A stretch of 64,000 nt of DNA from Cornus controversa (Eukaryota; Streptophyta; Magnoliopsida; Cornales; Cornaceae), in the NCBI GenBank assembly GCA_026545225.1, contig CM048845.1, forward strand, positions 89,840,533-89,904,532. The letters run 5' to 3'. Below, one piece after another: positions 32,219 through 43,883 of the stretch (positions within the stretch are counted from its first letter, which is position 1; each line of letters starts with the position of its first letter). The notes below the pieces were generated by a model, which was not told where the DNA came from, searched no databases, and saw only the letters and a program-made list of their open reading frames with translations. Both the position numbers and the translations under genes were made by a program.

Positions 32219-33044
32219 TAGACTCCTAAGAACTCACCCTATCAACTATGGACTCCTAAGAATTTTATATAATAAAAATAATAAGAATTCTATATAAACA
32301 AATGTACTCTTAAGACCACTTACCATCACCAACGTTTGATCATCTGCCGTAGTTCTTACTTTAGTATTGGTTCAATTTAATCAACTCTTAAAACTCAATA
32401 TTCAATTATGTGCATATATTTTGTATTTTATTGTAATATTTCAATTTGCAAATTTGGTTTGTGAAATATTATTTTGTCCTATGACATTGATTATTTATTT
32501 ATACACAGGCTTAGATTAGCCACTTTAGATGCAGAAACAGCTGTTCACTTTAACAATTATTCACAATTGTTATTTGTTGCCTTTAGACATATATAATTGC
32601 ACTTTAACAATCCTCATATAATTACATATATTAGGAATTCGAACATGTGTTAGAACTGAACATGGTTTTTATCATCTATAATATATTCGGTAAGCTGTTA
32701 TTTGTTACCGGAGTTCGGCAGGAGGTTAATAACCTTTTTCTAATTAAATGTAATCTCAATTTTATTTTATTTTATTTTCATTTCAAACATGTGTGGTGAC
32801 TAAAGAATATTTTCATTTTTTATTGTAGGGAATTCTCAATGGCCTGGTCCTGATATTTACTCGTCACCAACTGACAATCTCATTATCAATGTACATATAG
32901 CTTACCGAAACCATTTATACTCTCTCTATGTTGTTTTAAATGACTTAAGTTTTTCAGTTTGAGAAGGGCATTACCCATACATATATATATGATAAATGAT
33001 ACGTGATCCGACTAAAAAGTCTGAGTTTTAATCCGAATCCTACG
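32219..33044. other. Intergenic region
   Basis: No gene or element recognised. AT-rich throughout, with a short AT dinucleotide run near 32979-32990. Confidence 0.5.
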
Positions 33045-34478
33045 TGATTCGTGTGTGAGTGTGACTCAAAAAGTATATCAATTAAAAATTACCACACTTC
33101 GCAATAGAACGAATTCCTTGTAGAATAGGGCTATCGAAAGGAATGGGTATCGTACCTCAGGGACTGTGGTCTGACTGTGTTGGATATAAGGAATTAATTC
33201 TAATTAAATTTAAAAGAAGTAAATTCTGATTTTTAAAACTAAATTAACTAATGAAGCAATTGAACAAAAGCAAGAAAAACTGAGGAGTGTAGAGAATATA
33301 AGATAAGTCTAGGGTAATTGATTTCACCACTAACTTCACAATCAATGGTCAATTGAACTAACTATGGGGCATCATATCATGCATAAGTGGTGTTGGTGGC
33401 TACAAGCTCACCTCCATCCGTCAAGAAGATAACATATGATTAAGGCTAAGTCATGGACTATCTTCGATTGGCATGGGCCATCTGCCTAACTACTCTACTC
33501 TAGGGTGCAGCATGGTTCATCTTCTCTAGGCATAATCCATCAAAGCTTTAATGATATATTCAGTGAAAATCATTGTGTAATAATCACTCTCATGATCACA
33601 GAAAATAAGAGGGACGAGTTCAATAACAACAATCAAGTATCTAAGACAAGATAAGAAATCATTGAAACTGAATTTATAAGACTTTTATTGCTCAATTCAA
33701 TAATAAGAATCCTCTAAATTACACAATCTATGAATGAATACAAAAATCCCCAATAATTAGAACAATCAAACCAGTGATGTTTAGTTAGGGCTCCATCAGA
33801 ACCCTGGTGGCTGAACTAGCCGCTCATGATACGCCTTGTTCTCCAATGATTCTCTATTCCAAAAGCTCTTCAAAGCTGCTGCCAAGCCTCCCCAATACAG
33901 CCCTAATTTGTCACTTTAAATAGCCAAGAGAATACATCAAAGTCCTAATCCAATTAGGAATTAATTAGGTTTTCCCGCAGCACTAATCAGGTGGGTTTTT
34001 TCTGCTGACTTCGGCCCAACTTTTGACCCACTAGAAGTCCGATTTACGGAATTTTCGTGAAATACAAAAGTGTGCAGAATCAAATTTCGTTCAACCCTAC
34101 GCGAGAATAATGTCGATTTGAAGCTCGGAAATAACACTTCTGGTCCGTTTTCCAAAACGGGATTAAGACTTTATTAAACGCAGATTTGGGCTTCAGGCCC
34201 GAAACCTTCTTAAGCAGCTGTAATTCTCTTGGACCTCTTTCTTGGGCTGAGTTGAGTTAAAATATGGAGTTCAATGGATCCCTTTGATGTAGGCTTCATC
34301 CAACCATCTTGCATGTCATCTTTAAAAACCCAAAATCTTGGTTTTAACTGAAATAATCATTAAGGCACTGAAAATACAGAAAACACTAAAACAAAGTAAA
34401 ATAACAAAATAATCTATCACTAAGAGAATAAAATACATAAGTTAAGAGGCTAGAATGCGCAACATTCGATGCCGATCA
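33045..34478 (-). mobile_element. Solo LTR of the element A family with 5-bp target duplication
   Basis: 1,434 bp. On the minus strand it runs from TGATCGGCATCGAATG to ACACACGAATCA, matching the LTR at 17552-19072. The flanks are CTACG at 33040-33044 and CTACG at 34479-34483. The intact duplication with no internal region shows deletion by recombination between the two LTRs of one full insertion. Confidence 0.92.
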
Positions 34479-34483
34479 CTACG

Positions 34484-35018
34484 TGGCATAGCCATATCAG
34501 ATAATCATTCTCAACTCTTTTTTTATTTTAGCACGTGAGAGGTTGAAACATTCAGAGTTTAAAAAATGTAAAAGTTAATCACGCTCTTTGATTTCTCTCT
34601 TCCAGGTTCCCCCCTCTCTCCTCCTCTCTCGTATTCTTCTTCTCAAATCTTATTACATAGGTAACAAGAAGACACTTTAGTCACAAGGCATACAAAATTA
34701 ATCAATCAACCTCAACGTGTTTAATCAACAATATGCTAAGTTATTCCACAATTTAGCATGTAACACCAGACATGTAAGCACGTAAGCATATTTCATGTAA
34801 GATCACATTCTTAAGTCTAAACACAATTCCTAGTACACATATGGTCCAACCCTAATCCATCGTCCAAGGTATTCAAACCCAGTTGCTCTGATACCAAACT
34901 ATCACGCCCCAAATTCTCATACTCAAAACGGTATAAGAATTCAAGGGTGAGAAGTTCAAACATCAACATATCTTGACCTTAATCATCATGCCTCGATATC
35001 ATGCTCTGGTACCAAGTT
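34484..35018 (-). other. Leader and primer-site region of element I, duplicated junction
   Basis: On the minus strand the LTR end GGGGCGTGACA (35019) is followed by a mutated primer site TGGTACCAGAGC, then about 100 bp further by a second LTR-end-like GGGGCGTGATA with TGGTATCAGAGC near 34884-34897. The sequence after it (CTGGGTTTGAATACCTTGG) matches the leader of element E at 42957-42975. Element I is cut off on the left before any gag. Confidence 0.7.
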
Positions 35019-37705
35019 GTCACGCCCCGATTTTAGACACCTGGCTAAGAGCGAGGAAAATTAGGTTGGTGATTAATATAAGTGAACCGTCTTCTAAAAC
35101 ATTAATTCATTTCAAAATTCATAACTGCAGAAGCATAATCTCAATCATGTATACAATGTGTGTAAGTATACGTATATAAAATATCTTATACATGTGGGTC
35201 CCTCATAAGGGTATATGTGTACTTAAGCATCAACATTAGTCCACACTGTATACATAGTGTGATTAATCAAACACAGTCCTTTGCTTAATCGTAACCCTCC
35301 CACCAATTAATCGCAAGTAAGGTTTCGATCAATTGAAGCAGTGATTGATTGCAGTAGTATCGCAGCTCCATCGTAACCACACTGGAATTGAATCTCTATT
35401 TTTGTCTCATGCCTTCGATTAATCGTAGGCCCATCTTCGATTAGTTGAAGCTGTGATTAATCGAAGTATAGCCTTCGATTGATCGTAGGTCCCTTAATAG
35501 AATTTTGGAGGCTTTTCTCAATTATTTGATTTCATGGGTCAGCCTTCGATTCCAATTAGAAATGTCCAATTTAATCCATAACATACATAAATGATAATAA
35601 AATCGTAATTATGCTATGTAAAAGAAAATAACCCGACCTTTAACATAAATCCATAATCTCATCCTCAATTTTTTTCAAGTGCCAAATATAGCTCATACAT
35701 ATCCTATCCAATGTTCAAATTCAAATTATAAGTCTAATAAATGCTTAAACATAGTATGCGAAAACATACCATAAATTATAGTATCGAAATGTAAATCCCA
35801 GGGCCCTAGTGCTTCAAGCTCCATTTATCACCGGCGCCTTATCTATAAAAATATTTGGGGAAGGGGGTAAGCATCAACATGACCAGTAGAGATACCTAAT
35901 CCAACTTATACATTGACTCAATGTGACTTACAAGAAATGCAAGCATGGCATTCCTATGTGCTACATGGCATACTCCCAATGCTCATGAAATGCTATTATA
36001 ACATTCCTACACACTACATGACATACGACAATGCACATGCTCAAGAGATCTCAATTCAATACGTAAATGGAACACATACTCAATAATGCTCGATTATTGT
36101 AGAAGGTCACACAAGCATCAACATGAATATCACAATTCAATAACAAGACTTAAACACCAAGTCACGTAGGTTCTGAAATTGAACAAAGTGGGATTATTCG
36201 TAGAACCACTGGATAACCGTTAATTAAGCCAATTATTTGAAATAGCCAACTTTACGGGCTGTTAACCCGAGGGTTTAGAAGGAACTATATCCAACTTTAT
36301 GGGTTACTAACTAGAGGGTCTAGAAGGAACCACCTTGGCCGAGTTTTAGGTTTTGCACAATATGGATCTAAGCCCTTATTGCTTTCCAACCTCCTCCCAA
36401 AATCAACAACCAATCACATAGGGTTCAAGTATGACAACACATACAATTTCAAACGCATCATAAGCCACTTGATTTCTATGCTAAAACATATTCTTACCAT
36501 GCATATCATAATGCAACAATTCCATATTCCAAGAGCATCATAAGCCACTTGATTCCATACTAAAACATGTCATGTTCATACATATCAAAATACAATATCA
36601 ATTCTATTCACAAGACATTCCAAAAATGCAATTTTTGTAGAAAAGATCATTTTCATGCATTTCATCAAACATGTAAAGCGCAACATATACAACATAGTCT
36701 CCACAACTAAAATCATGCTAAAAGATAACATATGTTCACAATTGCTAGCATATAAGGCATGTATACACAATTCACATCATAGTTCACTTGATACATGTTC
36801 CAACATACTTACATTAAACAAATTCACCAAAACATATACATATAACATCAATGTATATAACTATCACCATAATTGGCATGTGGAGACTAGATTTACAAGA
36901 ATTAGTGTAATTAAAGTTGTAAGACTCACTTTCTAGCATTCCTAAACATGCTAATCAATTCAAAATCACATCAATTCCTAAGGAATCGATGATCAGGTGG
37001 AGAGAACACCCCTACCTCAATTCTAAACCAAATTCTAAAAATCCCCAAATCACCAAAAACCCGAATTGTTTCGAATTCGATTCTCAAATTGTAGACGCAT
37101 AGATCATATAGAGGAGAACAAAATTTTCTTCTTCAACTACTCCCAATTCCAAACTCTAGATTTGCCAAAATCTTCAATGTTCTTGAAATTGAGCTTCGAA
37201 CCGATCAATTCGAAGAGAATGATGAGAAGAACACACTTTCCTCTTGGATCAATCTTCAATTCTCACTCTAGGTCATCTTAATCTTAGAGAGAAGTTGGGA
37301 TGAAGTTGTAGTGAAAGAGAGATGAGAGAAATCAGATTTTTATGATTTATTAAATGATTTAACTCTCTTTATATTTTCTCTTCTTGCAACTAAGTCCCTC
37401 TTTTTCTTCTAATTTGCTTATTGTTATTACTAACTCTCTACTAATCACATACTAACAATTTCTCTTTCCAACTTATCTTTTAAACCCCTCAATTATGCGC
37501 ATACGCCCTTACATGATTTCTCGAGCCTCGTGAGAGTCTCCCGAGTTATCTGACTCATCTCGGGTCCCATACCTGAACTAAAAAATTCTCGAAAACGTCT
37601 CACCGTACCCAAAACAGATTTTTAAAACATTTTATCATGCTTATATCACAATTAAAACATAATTAATTGCAATTAAGATTTAAAGGAAATTTTCAAGGCT
37701 TTACA
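35019..37705 (-). repeat. LTR of element I (chromovirus-like Ty3/Gypsy)
   Basis: About 2.7 kb. On the minus strand it ends AATCGGGGCGTGACA beside the primer region and probably starts TGTAAAGCCTTGAAAATTTCC near 37705. It contains an AAATATAAAG box (near 37365) about 340 bp in, and the array 35283-35490. The right boundary is inferred, with no partner LTR in the window. Confidence 0.65.
35283..35490. repeat. Near-palindromic array in LTR I (CTTCGATTAATCGTAGG type)
   Basis: Degenerate copies include GCTTAATCGTAACC, GTTTCGATCAATTGAAGC, CTTCGATTAATCGTAGG, CTTCGATTAGTTGAAGC, GTGATTAATCGAAG and CTTCGATTGATCGTAGG. The array starts 264 bp from the LTR end, as does the array of different words in LTR E. 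Confidence 0.8.
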
Positions 37706-37713
37706 TAACTTAT

Positions 37714-38480
37714 GAGGTTCTCTACAATGCAATTGAATGTGAATTGCAATGTGTGTGCCATTTGTTTGAGTTTAAAGGTATTTTATGTAGGCATACAATC
37801 TCTGTTATGATGCAAGAAATGGTAAAGGAGGTTCTATCTAATTATATACCATTGGCGGAAGGACATTAAGTATGGGTATACATTTGTGAGAAATATTTAT
37901 GATGATTTCAGTAATAGTGAACAAAGGCAGGGACATAATTTGTTGATCCCACTCTTGTATGAATTGCAAGTGCATGGAGTGGAGTCGGTTGAAAAGTATG
38001 AGCTTTTAATAAAGCTATTAAAGGAGACAAAGGTAAGACTCCTTACCTTTAACTCAAGTTCTCACAACAGTCAAGTAGGTGAGTCTAGTTTGCTTCATGA
38101 ACTAGCAGGTTGCGGGAAGAGACTGCTTAATCCTTTAAAAGCACAAAGTAAAGGTCGCTGACCATTGAACAGGAAAGAATCCATCGCTAATAAAATAGTT
38201 AAAGAAAAGAAGTACCCTTGTTGGTTTAATGTATCAAGAATCCATTTTTGGTGTTTTATGGATCAATCTATATTAGTTTTTTTGTCTAATTTCAAAAATG
38301 TGTTATCATGTTCAAGGAAAAAAAAAAAAAGAACTTGATCAAAGCGATTCACAAGTGCCAAAAAGAAGGAAGGTTTATCAAAGCATTACATCAGTTGGGA
38401 ATAATGTTGTTCTACCAACATCTATGCCTACTACTTCACGAATCCTTGATAAGATGGCGACATAAGAAAGTGATGTTGTA
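37714..38480 (+). pseudogene. FAR1-related sequence (FRS) fragment, C-terminal SWIM region
   Basis: Reads VLYNAIECELQCVCHLFEFK then GILCRHTISVMMQEMV, the SWIM-type CxC...CxH zinc finger of FAR1/FHY3 transcription factors. A frameshift near 37848 is followed by HWRKDIKYGYTFVRNIYDDF and the C-terminal LLNPLKAQSKGR, with TGA at 38159. Possible further coding (LDQSDSQVPKRRKVYQSI) lies at 38333-38390. The DNA-binding and MULE-transposase-derived domains are absent. FAR1-type genes derive from Mutator-like transposases, so this may be either a gene relic or a transposon relic. Confidence 0.75.
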
Positions 38481-39067
38481 ATTCAATTGTCCATATCAAA
38501 ATCAATGTAGCATTTATTCATGTATTAATCTAATGCGCTTAAATGAAAACTTTGTATTTTAATTATTGAGATGATTTTTTTTTGTTGAACAGATTAATCC
38601 ATCTCATTGTTTGAATGACATTCATAAAAGGTAACTAATTTTTCTGACTTTATAGAGAAGTCACATAAGGTAATTGAAAAGTAATATATTAACCTTTCGT
38701 TGACCTTTGAACATTTTCTATTTCAATGTTGATGGTTTTTTTTCCAATAATACTAGATCCGTCCAGCCCCTTCAACTTATGATTGTTCTTTTACTAGTGA
38801 ATACAATATGGAACCCAAGATTTAGTGTTTTAAGGTATAGTTTTATGAAAGATTATAATTATAATTATAATTAAAAAGTAAGTAGTTTTAATTTATCTAA
38901 AGATCCTTTGTTTTCAATGCTTTTACAGGTTCATGTCTTTGTGTTAGCACCTAATCTTGGCGCCACTTGGCAGCCGAGGGTGGAGTCATCACTAGAGGTT
39001 CACTATGAGTCCAGTCTTAAAGAAACTCTAAAGGCTGAGAGCTATCTTAGAGGGATTAGTTGGCATT
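38481..39067. other. Intergenic region
   Basis: No supported gene or element. AT-rich. The phrase CTTGGCGCCACTTGGC near 38956 resembles a primer site, but no adjoining LTR end is visible. Confidence 0.45.
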
Positions 39068-39103
39068 TACATATATATATATACATCTATATATATACGG
39101 TCG

Positions 39104-39170
<67 letters not shown>
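39068..39170. repeat. Compound microsatellite (AT)n-(CA)n-(AT)n
   Basis: Runs of AT (39071-39096, interrupted), CA (39106-39140) and AT (39141-39169). Open frames across it are artefacts of low complexity. Confidence 0.95.
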
Positions 39171-39171
<1 letters not shown>

Positions 39172-40499
39172 TGCAACTTAATCTCATAGGTTGGAGGAAA
39201 GGAACCTAATATTTGGACTCTAAGAAGCTCAGTAGAATGGAAGACTGGAACAGGATATAAGATGTAAAGGCCGACGTACGAATGGGAGGCTAATTGGGTA
39301 TAATTGTTCAAAGATAAGAATGCCTGTAATCCAGATAATAACTACAAATTCGGCCAACTTGGTTGGTGGATATACATTGTTTGCTTTAAGCAAGGAGTCT
39401 TATGAATGTGGGCTGTGATAGAAAACTCTTGACAGTCATGGACTCTAAGCAAGGAAAGTCAGCACCAAGATGAAATCAAAATAACACCGGGCTCCAAGGA
39501 GGTTGTTATGAAGAGAACCACTTCTTTAGGGCTTAACATGCAATAGACATTCTCTGTGTTTTGTTATTAGGATTATCTTGTGATTTACGATTAAGTACAA
39601 TGATGTAAACTTTTTCTATAAATAAAAGCAGAAGACTTTGTATTAGGGGTCTCAAGCATCGCAATCAAATAATTGTATCACATACAATCTGTCTCTCATC
39701 CTCAATATTTTCCAGGATATTGCCCTATCTATTACTCGATCTACATATTTCCTATTTTTCTTTCTCTCGACCTCTTCTAATCAGTCTGTCTGTCTATCTC
39801 TCCCTCAATTTCTATCTCCTTCCTTGCTACGATTTAGTCTCGCAATTCCTTGCGCACAGTTAAAAGTCTTCTTGATTAAGGTAAGAAAAGAACTCAATAT
39901 GGAGTTTCGTATTCTCTCTCCCTAGTCAATCGTCTGATCTAACACGACCTCCAAAGGAGATACTTGTGTTCGACCTATTTACATCGACTCGATATCACGG
40001 CTCTAGCACACCCGCAAACAATTGACCTACCTGGCTGACCAATTAATAACTGAACACTTTGAAAGCTTTATGTTTTATGGATTCTCTTTGAAATGCTTGC
40101 AGAGGCATCAGCTGTTGCTTGTTTCTTCTTCTATTTTTTTCCCTCATCCCTTTTTCATTTTGTACTGGATTGTGGTGGAATGTACTTTTTAAATATTTTC
40201 TTCAAATAAGACATGGTTTGAATTTGGGCTAACAGATGAGCCACATGCATGATATCTGTGAAATTATTTCTATGCAGTTTTGCAATTGCTAGTTTGTTAC
40301 TAATTGAATAGCACCCATACAAGTTTGTTACTAATCAGTTATAATATACAATTCACTTGTGAATGTGACACTTTATGTTGGCTTCTTGTTGTGTTTATAT
40401 ATATATATGTATGTATATATGTATGTATGTATGTATATATATAGTGTCATTTTTTATTTCTTCTAATGATTCTTTCATTTTTAACTAAATCAGGGTGAC
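39171..40499. other. Unassigned stretch, possibly an old LTR
   Basis: No gene. A TATA-like CTATAAATAAAAGCAG at 39620 followed by CTC/TCT-rich leader-like sequence (39690-39840), and a CTCTAGCACACCC phrase near 40000, resemble an LTR promoter and end. No paired copy or primer site confirms it. A TATG/TATA microsatellite lies at 40397-40442. Confidence 0.35.
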
Positions 40500-42939
40500 A
40501 TCTTTATTTCCCCTTTATATCTTTAGTTATGGCTAACATCCCATCCCAACACTAACACCACAATCCCTGAAAGATTTCCATTTTTAAGGAGAAACAGTAA
40601 AATCCCTGCAAGGTCTAGATCTACTATAGAGATCGGGTCCAAGTTTGACCCCTTTTTTGTTATCATTTATTGTCTTAAATTGACTATAAATGACATGAAA
40701 TGTGTTTTACATATGAAATGCATGCATGGGGACTAGTTTTGAGGTATGGGGTCATTTTCAAACAATTTGGCTCGATTTAGGATTTTTTGGTCAGCGGGGC
40801 CTGTGACGCGGGTCGGGTGGGTCCAGAAAACTGGATATTTTTTCTGAAAATAATTATTTTTTATTTTAGACCAACTTGGATATTAGAAGAGCAAGGGATT
40901 TAATTTTGAAATTGTAGTCGCTTTTGAAATTAAAAACGGAGGTCGGGAAGGTACATTAAGTGGTGTATGGGCATTTTGGTCATATCATGCCTTAAAGGCT
41001 ATAAATATCAAGAGATCAGATTCTCTCTTCATTTGAAAAGCCTCCTACAGCCGATTGTATCTCTTTTTTCCTTTTTCTTCATTTCTTCTTGCTTCTCCCT
41101 TCAATTTAGGAGCCTTAGGCTTGGATTTGAAAGGTGTTAGTGAAGGACAAAATTGAAAGAAATTCATATTTGAGTGACTTCGGAGCTTGAGGATTTTTAC
41201 AGTTTTGCTAGAAGAGCTTGCAAATTTGAGGTAAGGGTGACTTCTCCTCATTTCATTGATTCCATAGGTTTTTGCGGTGATTTTGGTTTGTTTAGCATGC
41301 TTAGGTGACTTGGGAAAGCTTTTTTTATGTCATTTACTAGCTTTTTTATTTTTTCTCTTGTAATAGGTATGCTAAGAATGATCCTCATGTGTTATATGAT
41401 GAAATTGTGTATAAATGTTGATTGAGAATGCATGAGGCTCATTAAGGTTATTTTTGAGCTATGAAAAGGTGTATTTGCAGTTTGGATGCCATGTATTTGA
41501 AAAAATGCATTAAAGAGATATATTTTTCACAAAAATGCATTGGTGATGTTTCAAGCATAAAATTGCATACATTGTGATATGCATGTTGAGCATGTTTTAG
41601 CATGGTAGCGTAATGTGGTTCATAATGTGGATGAAATGCATTAGTTATTGATTTTGGGGAGAATGACGAGGAATGTGATTTTTATAGATCATCAGGTTAA
41701 TAGTCCGTAAAGTAGATTTGGAATGTGATTTCTATAGACCATCGGGTTGATATCCAATAAAGTATATTTGAATTGTGGTTTCTATAGACCTTCGGGTTCA
41801 TGTCTCGTAAAGTATATTAATATTAAGGATAAGTGTCCTAAGGTATTTATCTGGTGGCTTAGGATTTCTCCCACGACATGAGTGAATTGGATTCAATTGA
41901 CTTTGTGACTAAGTCTTGCTAAAAATGTGAACTTGGTATATGTATATGTATGTATTGCATTGGGCTTTATGTTGTATTTCATGAGGATTATGAGTATGTC
42001 ATGTAGTATAGAGATGCCATGATTGCACATCATATATGTCAGCATCGAGTCGATGCTTAGATGGGTTGGGACATTTTTACTGAGCACATGGATCATTCAC
42101 CCCTCCCCCCTTTTCTCCCAAACATTTCAGATAAGGCACTGATCGGGGACAAGGCATAAAGTTGCTAAGGTTGGAGCATTCGGAGACATATTGATATTAT
42201 GTACATTTATGTTTGTATGTGTTTTGTTGACATTTTTGGAGTTATGCATTGATTATGGATGAAATGTCTAACCACTTAGAGTTGTATACTTTGTTTTGGA
42301 CTCAATTTGTATATTTTGGACAAAGATCCCATTATGATGTAATATTGTGATTTATCATGTCGTTTACATATTGTAGATGTAATTGAATGTGGTTGGAGTA
42401 TCAAGTATGTATTCATGTTAAAAATGGAAAATTAACCATGCAATTGGACACTAAGAATTCTACAGGATTTGCTTTCAAGGCATTACGAGGTCTCATAATT
42501 CCCATTACGAGGTCTCGTAATCCTTGTTACAAGTCTCGTAAATCCTTGACAAATTTGGTTGGAAAACCCGAGAGCTACGATGGATCGTATGAGAACTCTA
42601 CGAGAAGTCATAAATTATGAGCAATCGTAATCCACATTACAAGGGCTCTTAATTCCATTTACGAGGTCTTGTAAGTGCTATTCACATCATAATTAGAATT
42701 TATCTAAACTTCCAATGACTATAACTCATTCGTTTTAAATCAAATTTGAGTGTAATTTTTTTTTAAATTGAGTATTTTTTAACACTCTTTCCAATGGACT
42801 AAGATTCAATTAAAAATTCCAAACATAGGAGCAGTTGACTTCTAAATTAAAGAGGTTCACATGTGTGAGCCGATGTAATTGTTACTGTTCACCCTTATTT
42901 CTCTCTCTCTTGAAGGGCGTAGGAAATTAGGGCATGACA
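40500..42939 (+). repeat. LTR of element E (chromovirus-like), left boundary uncertain
   Basis: The right end is clear: AAATTAGGGCATGACA at 42939, then a primer site from 42943. The TATA-like GGCTATAAATATC at 40998 is followed by a leader-like CT-rich stretch. The GATAAGGCACTG block near 42131 resembles LTR I (GATAAGGCGCC on minus near 35838). The left end was not found and may be truncated near 40500-40650. Confidence 0.55.
42483..42675. repeat. Near-palindromic array in LTR E (TTACGAGGTCTCGTAA type)
   Basis: Copies include ATTACGAGGTCTCATAATT, ATTACGAGGTCTCGTAATC, GTTACAAGTCTCGTAAATC, ATTACAAGGGCTCTTAATT and TTTACGAGGTCTTGTAAG, plus CTACGATGGATCGTATG and CTACGAGAAGTC. Arms TTACGAG/CTCGTAA surround GT in the best copy. 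Confidence 0.85.
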
Positions 42940-42942
42940 ACT

Positions 42943-42954
42943 TGGTATCAGAGC
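42943..42954 (+). other. Primer-binding site of element E, tRNA-iMet type
   Basis: TGGTATCAGAGC lies 3 bases after the LTR end. It is the usual primer site of plant chromoviruses, complementary to initiator tRNA-Met. Confidence 0.85.
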
Positions 42955-43186
42955 CACTGGGTTTGAACACCTTGGGATGATGGGTTATAGTTGAACCACG
43001 TTGGTACATAAGATTTGTGTTTGGACTGGAAAAGTTTGACTTTTATGTGGAACATGATTGTTTTTACGCATTTGAAATAACATGTTAATTATGGAAGGAC
43101 TTAACATGGCATTGCGTAAGCATGGTGAGAGTGAATTGATTGTATATTCTTGGTGTTAAGTATCTTCTTATTATCTATATAGCAAG

Positions 43187-43371
43187 ATGCCGCCAAGGAG
43201 AACACACGGACGAGGTGTCAATGCTCCACAAGAGCCAGTGGATGGGGATTAGTTTATGCGCGACATGGTTGACACCATGAGACAAATTGTGAGAAAAACA
43301 CAAAGAGACGAAATTTAGGCTCAACTACTGGTTGGTTTGAGTCATATGATGATTGTAATGATGGATTATAT
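43187..43371 (+). pseudogene. Element E gag start, truncated
   Basis: MPPRRTHGRGVNAPQEPVDG, then a stop and FMRDMVDTMRQIVRKTQRDE. The MPPRR start matches element D gag (50295). The reading ends within about 60 codons where minus-strand element F sequence begins. No zinc knuckle or protease remains. Confidence 0.7.
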
Positions 43372-43700
43372 TCCCTCCGAAGACTCCTCACTAATAAATA
43401 GGGAATGAGTACTAGACCCTCTATTTGATTGCGACATAGCAACTAAACACATCTCCTAACCCGATATAGCAAAAATAATTGCCCTATCATGGCAATTGAC
43501 ATGGGTATGATAATGCGATAACCAATCCATTCCGAATATGACATCATATGATTTCATATCCAAGACCGATAGGTCAGCCAAGAACCTAAGTCTGCTAATG
43601 TTTATAGTGACCGAACTATAGCGTTCTCATAAAACTGTACTAATCCCCAATGGTGTAGCAATACTAAATGGAGAACTATATAGCTAATAACTATACCAGA
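43372..43700 (-). pseudogene. Element F protease-region fragment
   Basis: On the minus strand it reads a TPLG-ISTVL-like segment, then LRFLADLSVLDMKSYDVIFG and [20 protein letters not shown], and ends in SNRGSSTHSLFISEESSEGI. This matches element D ([20 protein letters not shown] onward, 51739-51950). Several in-frame stops are present. Between this and the leader, gag and the protease active site are missing. RT onward is lost at the junction with element E. Confidence 0.8.
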
Positions 43701-43883
43701 TAGTCTAACCAATGACAGAGATACAAACGATTAGTATAATACCCTAATAATAGACTAAGACGTATAGAGTATGATTAGTCATATACTTAGATTCTATTTA
43801 TCAGAATACACAACGCGGAACATACCATACGACGGACCCTACAGACTTGAGAATTATTGAACCTGGAATGCTCTGATACCAAC
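43701..43883 (-). other. Element F leader and primer-binding site
   Basis: On the minus strand TGGTATCAGAGC (43881-43870) follows the LTR end after GT. The next bases (ATTCCAGGTTCAA, and further GTGTATTCTGATAAATAG) match the leader of element D near 50146-50220. Gag should follow but does not. Confidence 0.8.

Noticed and set aside
38950-38975. Primer-binding site suggested by TTGGCGCCA
   Set aside because: It is a short match with no LTR end beside it and no retrotransposon gene nearby.
39105-39311. ORFs encoding runs of HTHTHT and IYIYIY
   Set aside because: They are pure translation of the CA and TA microsatellite.
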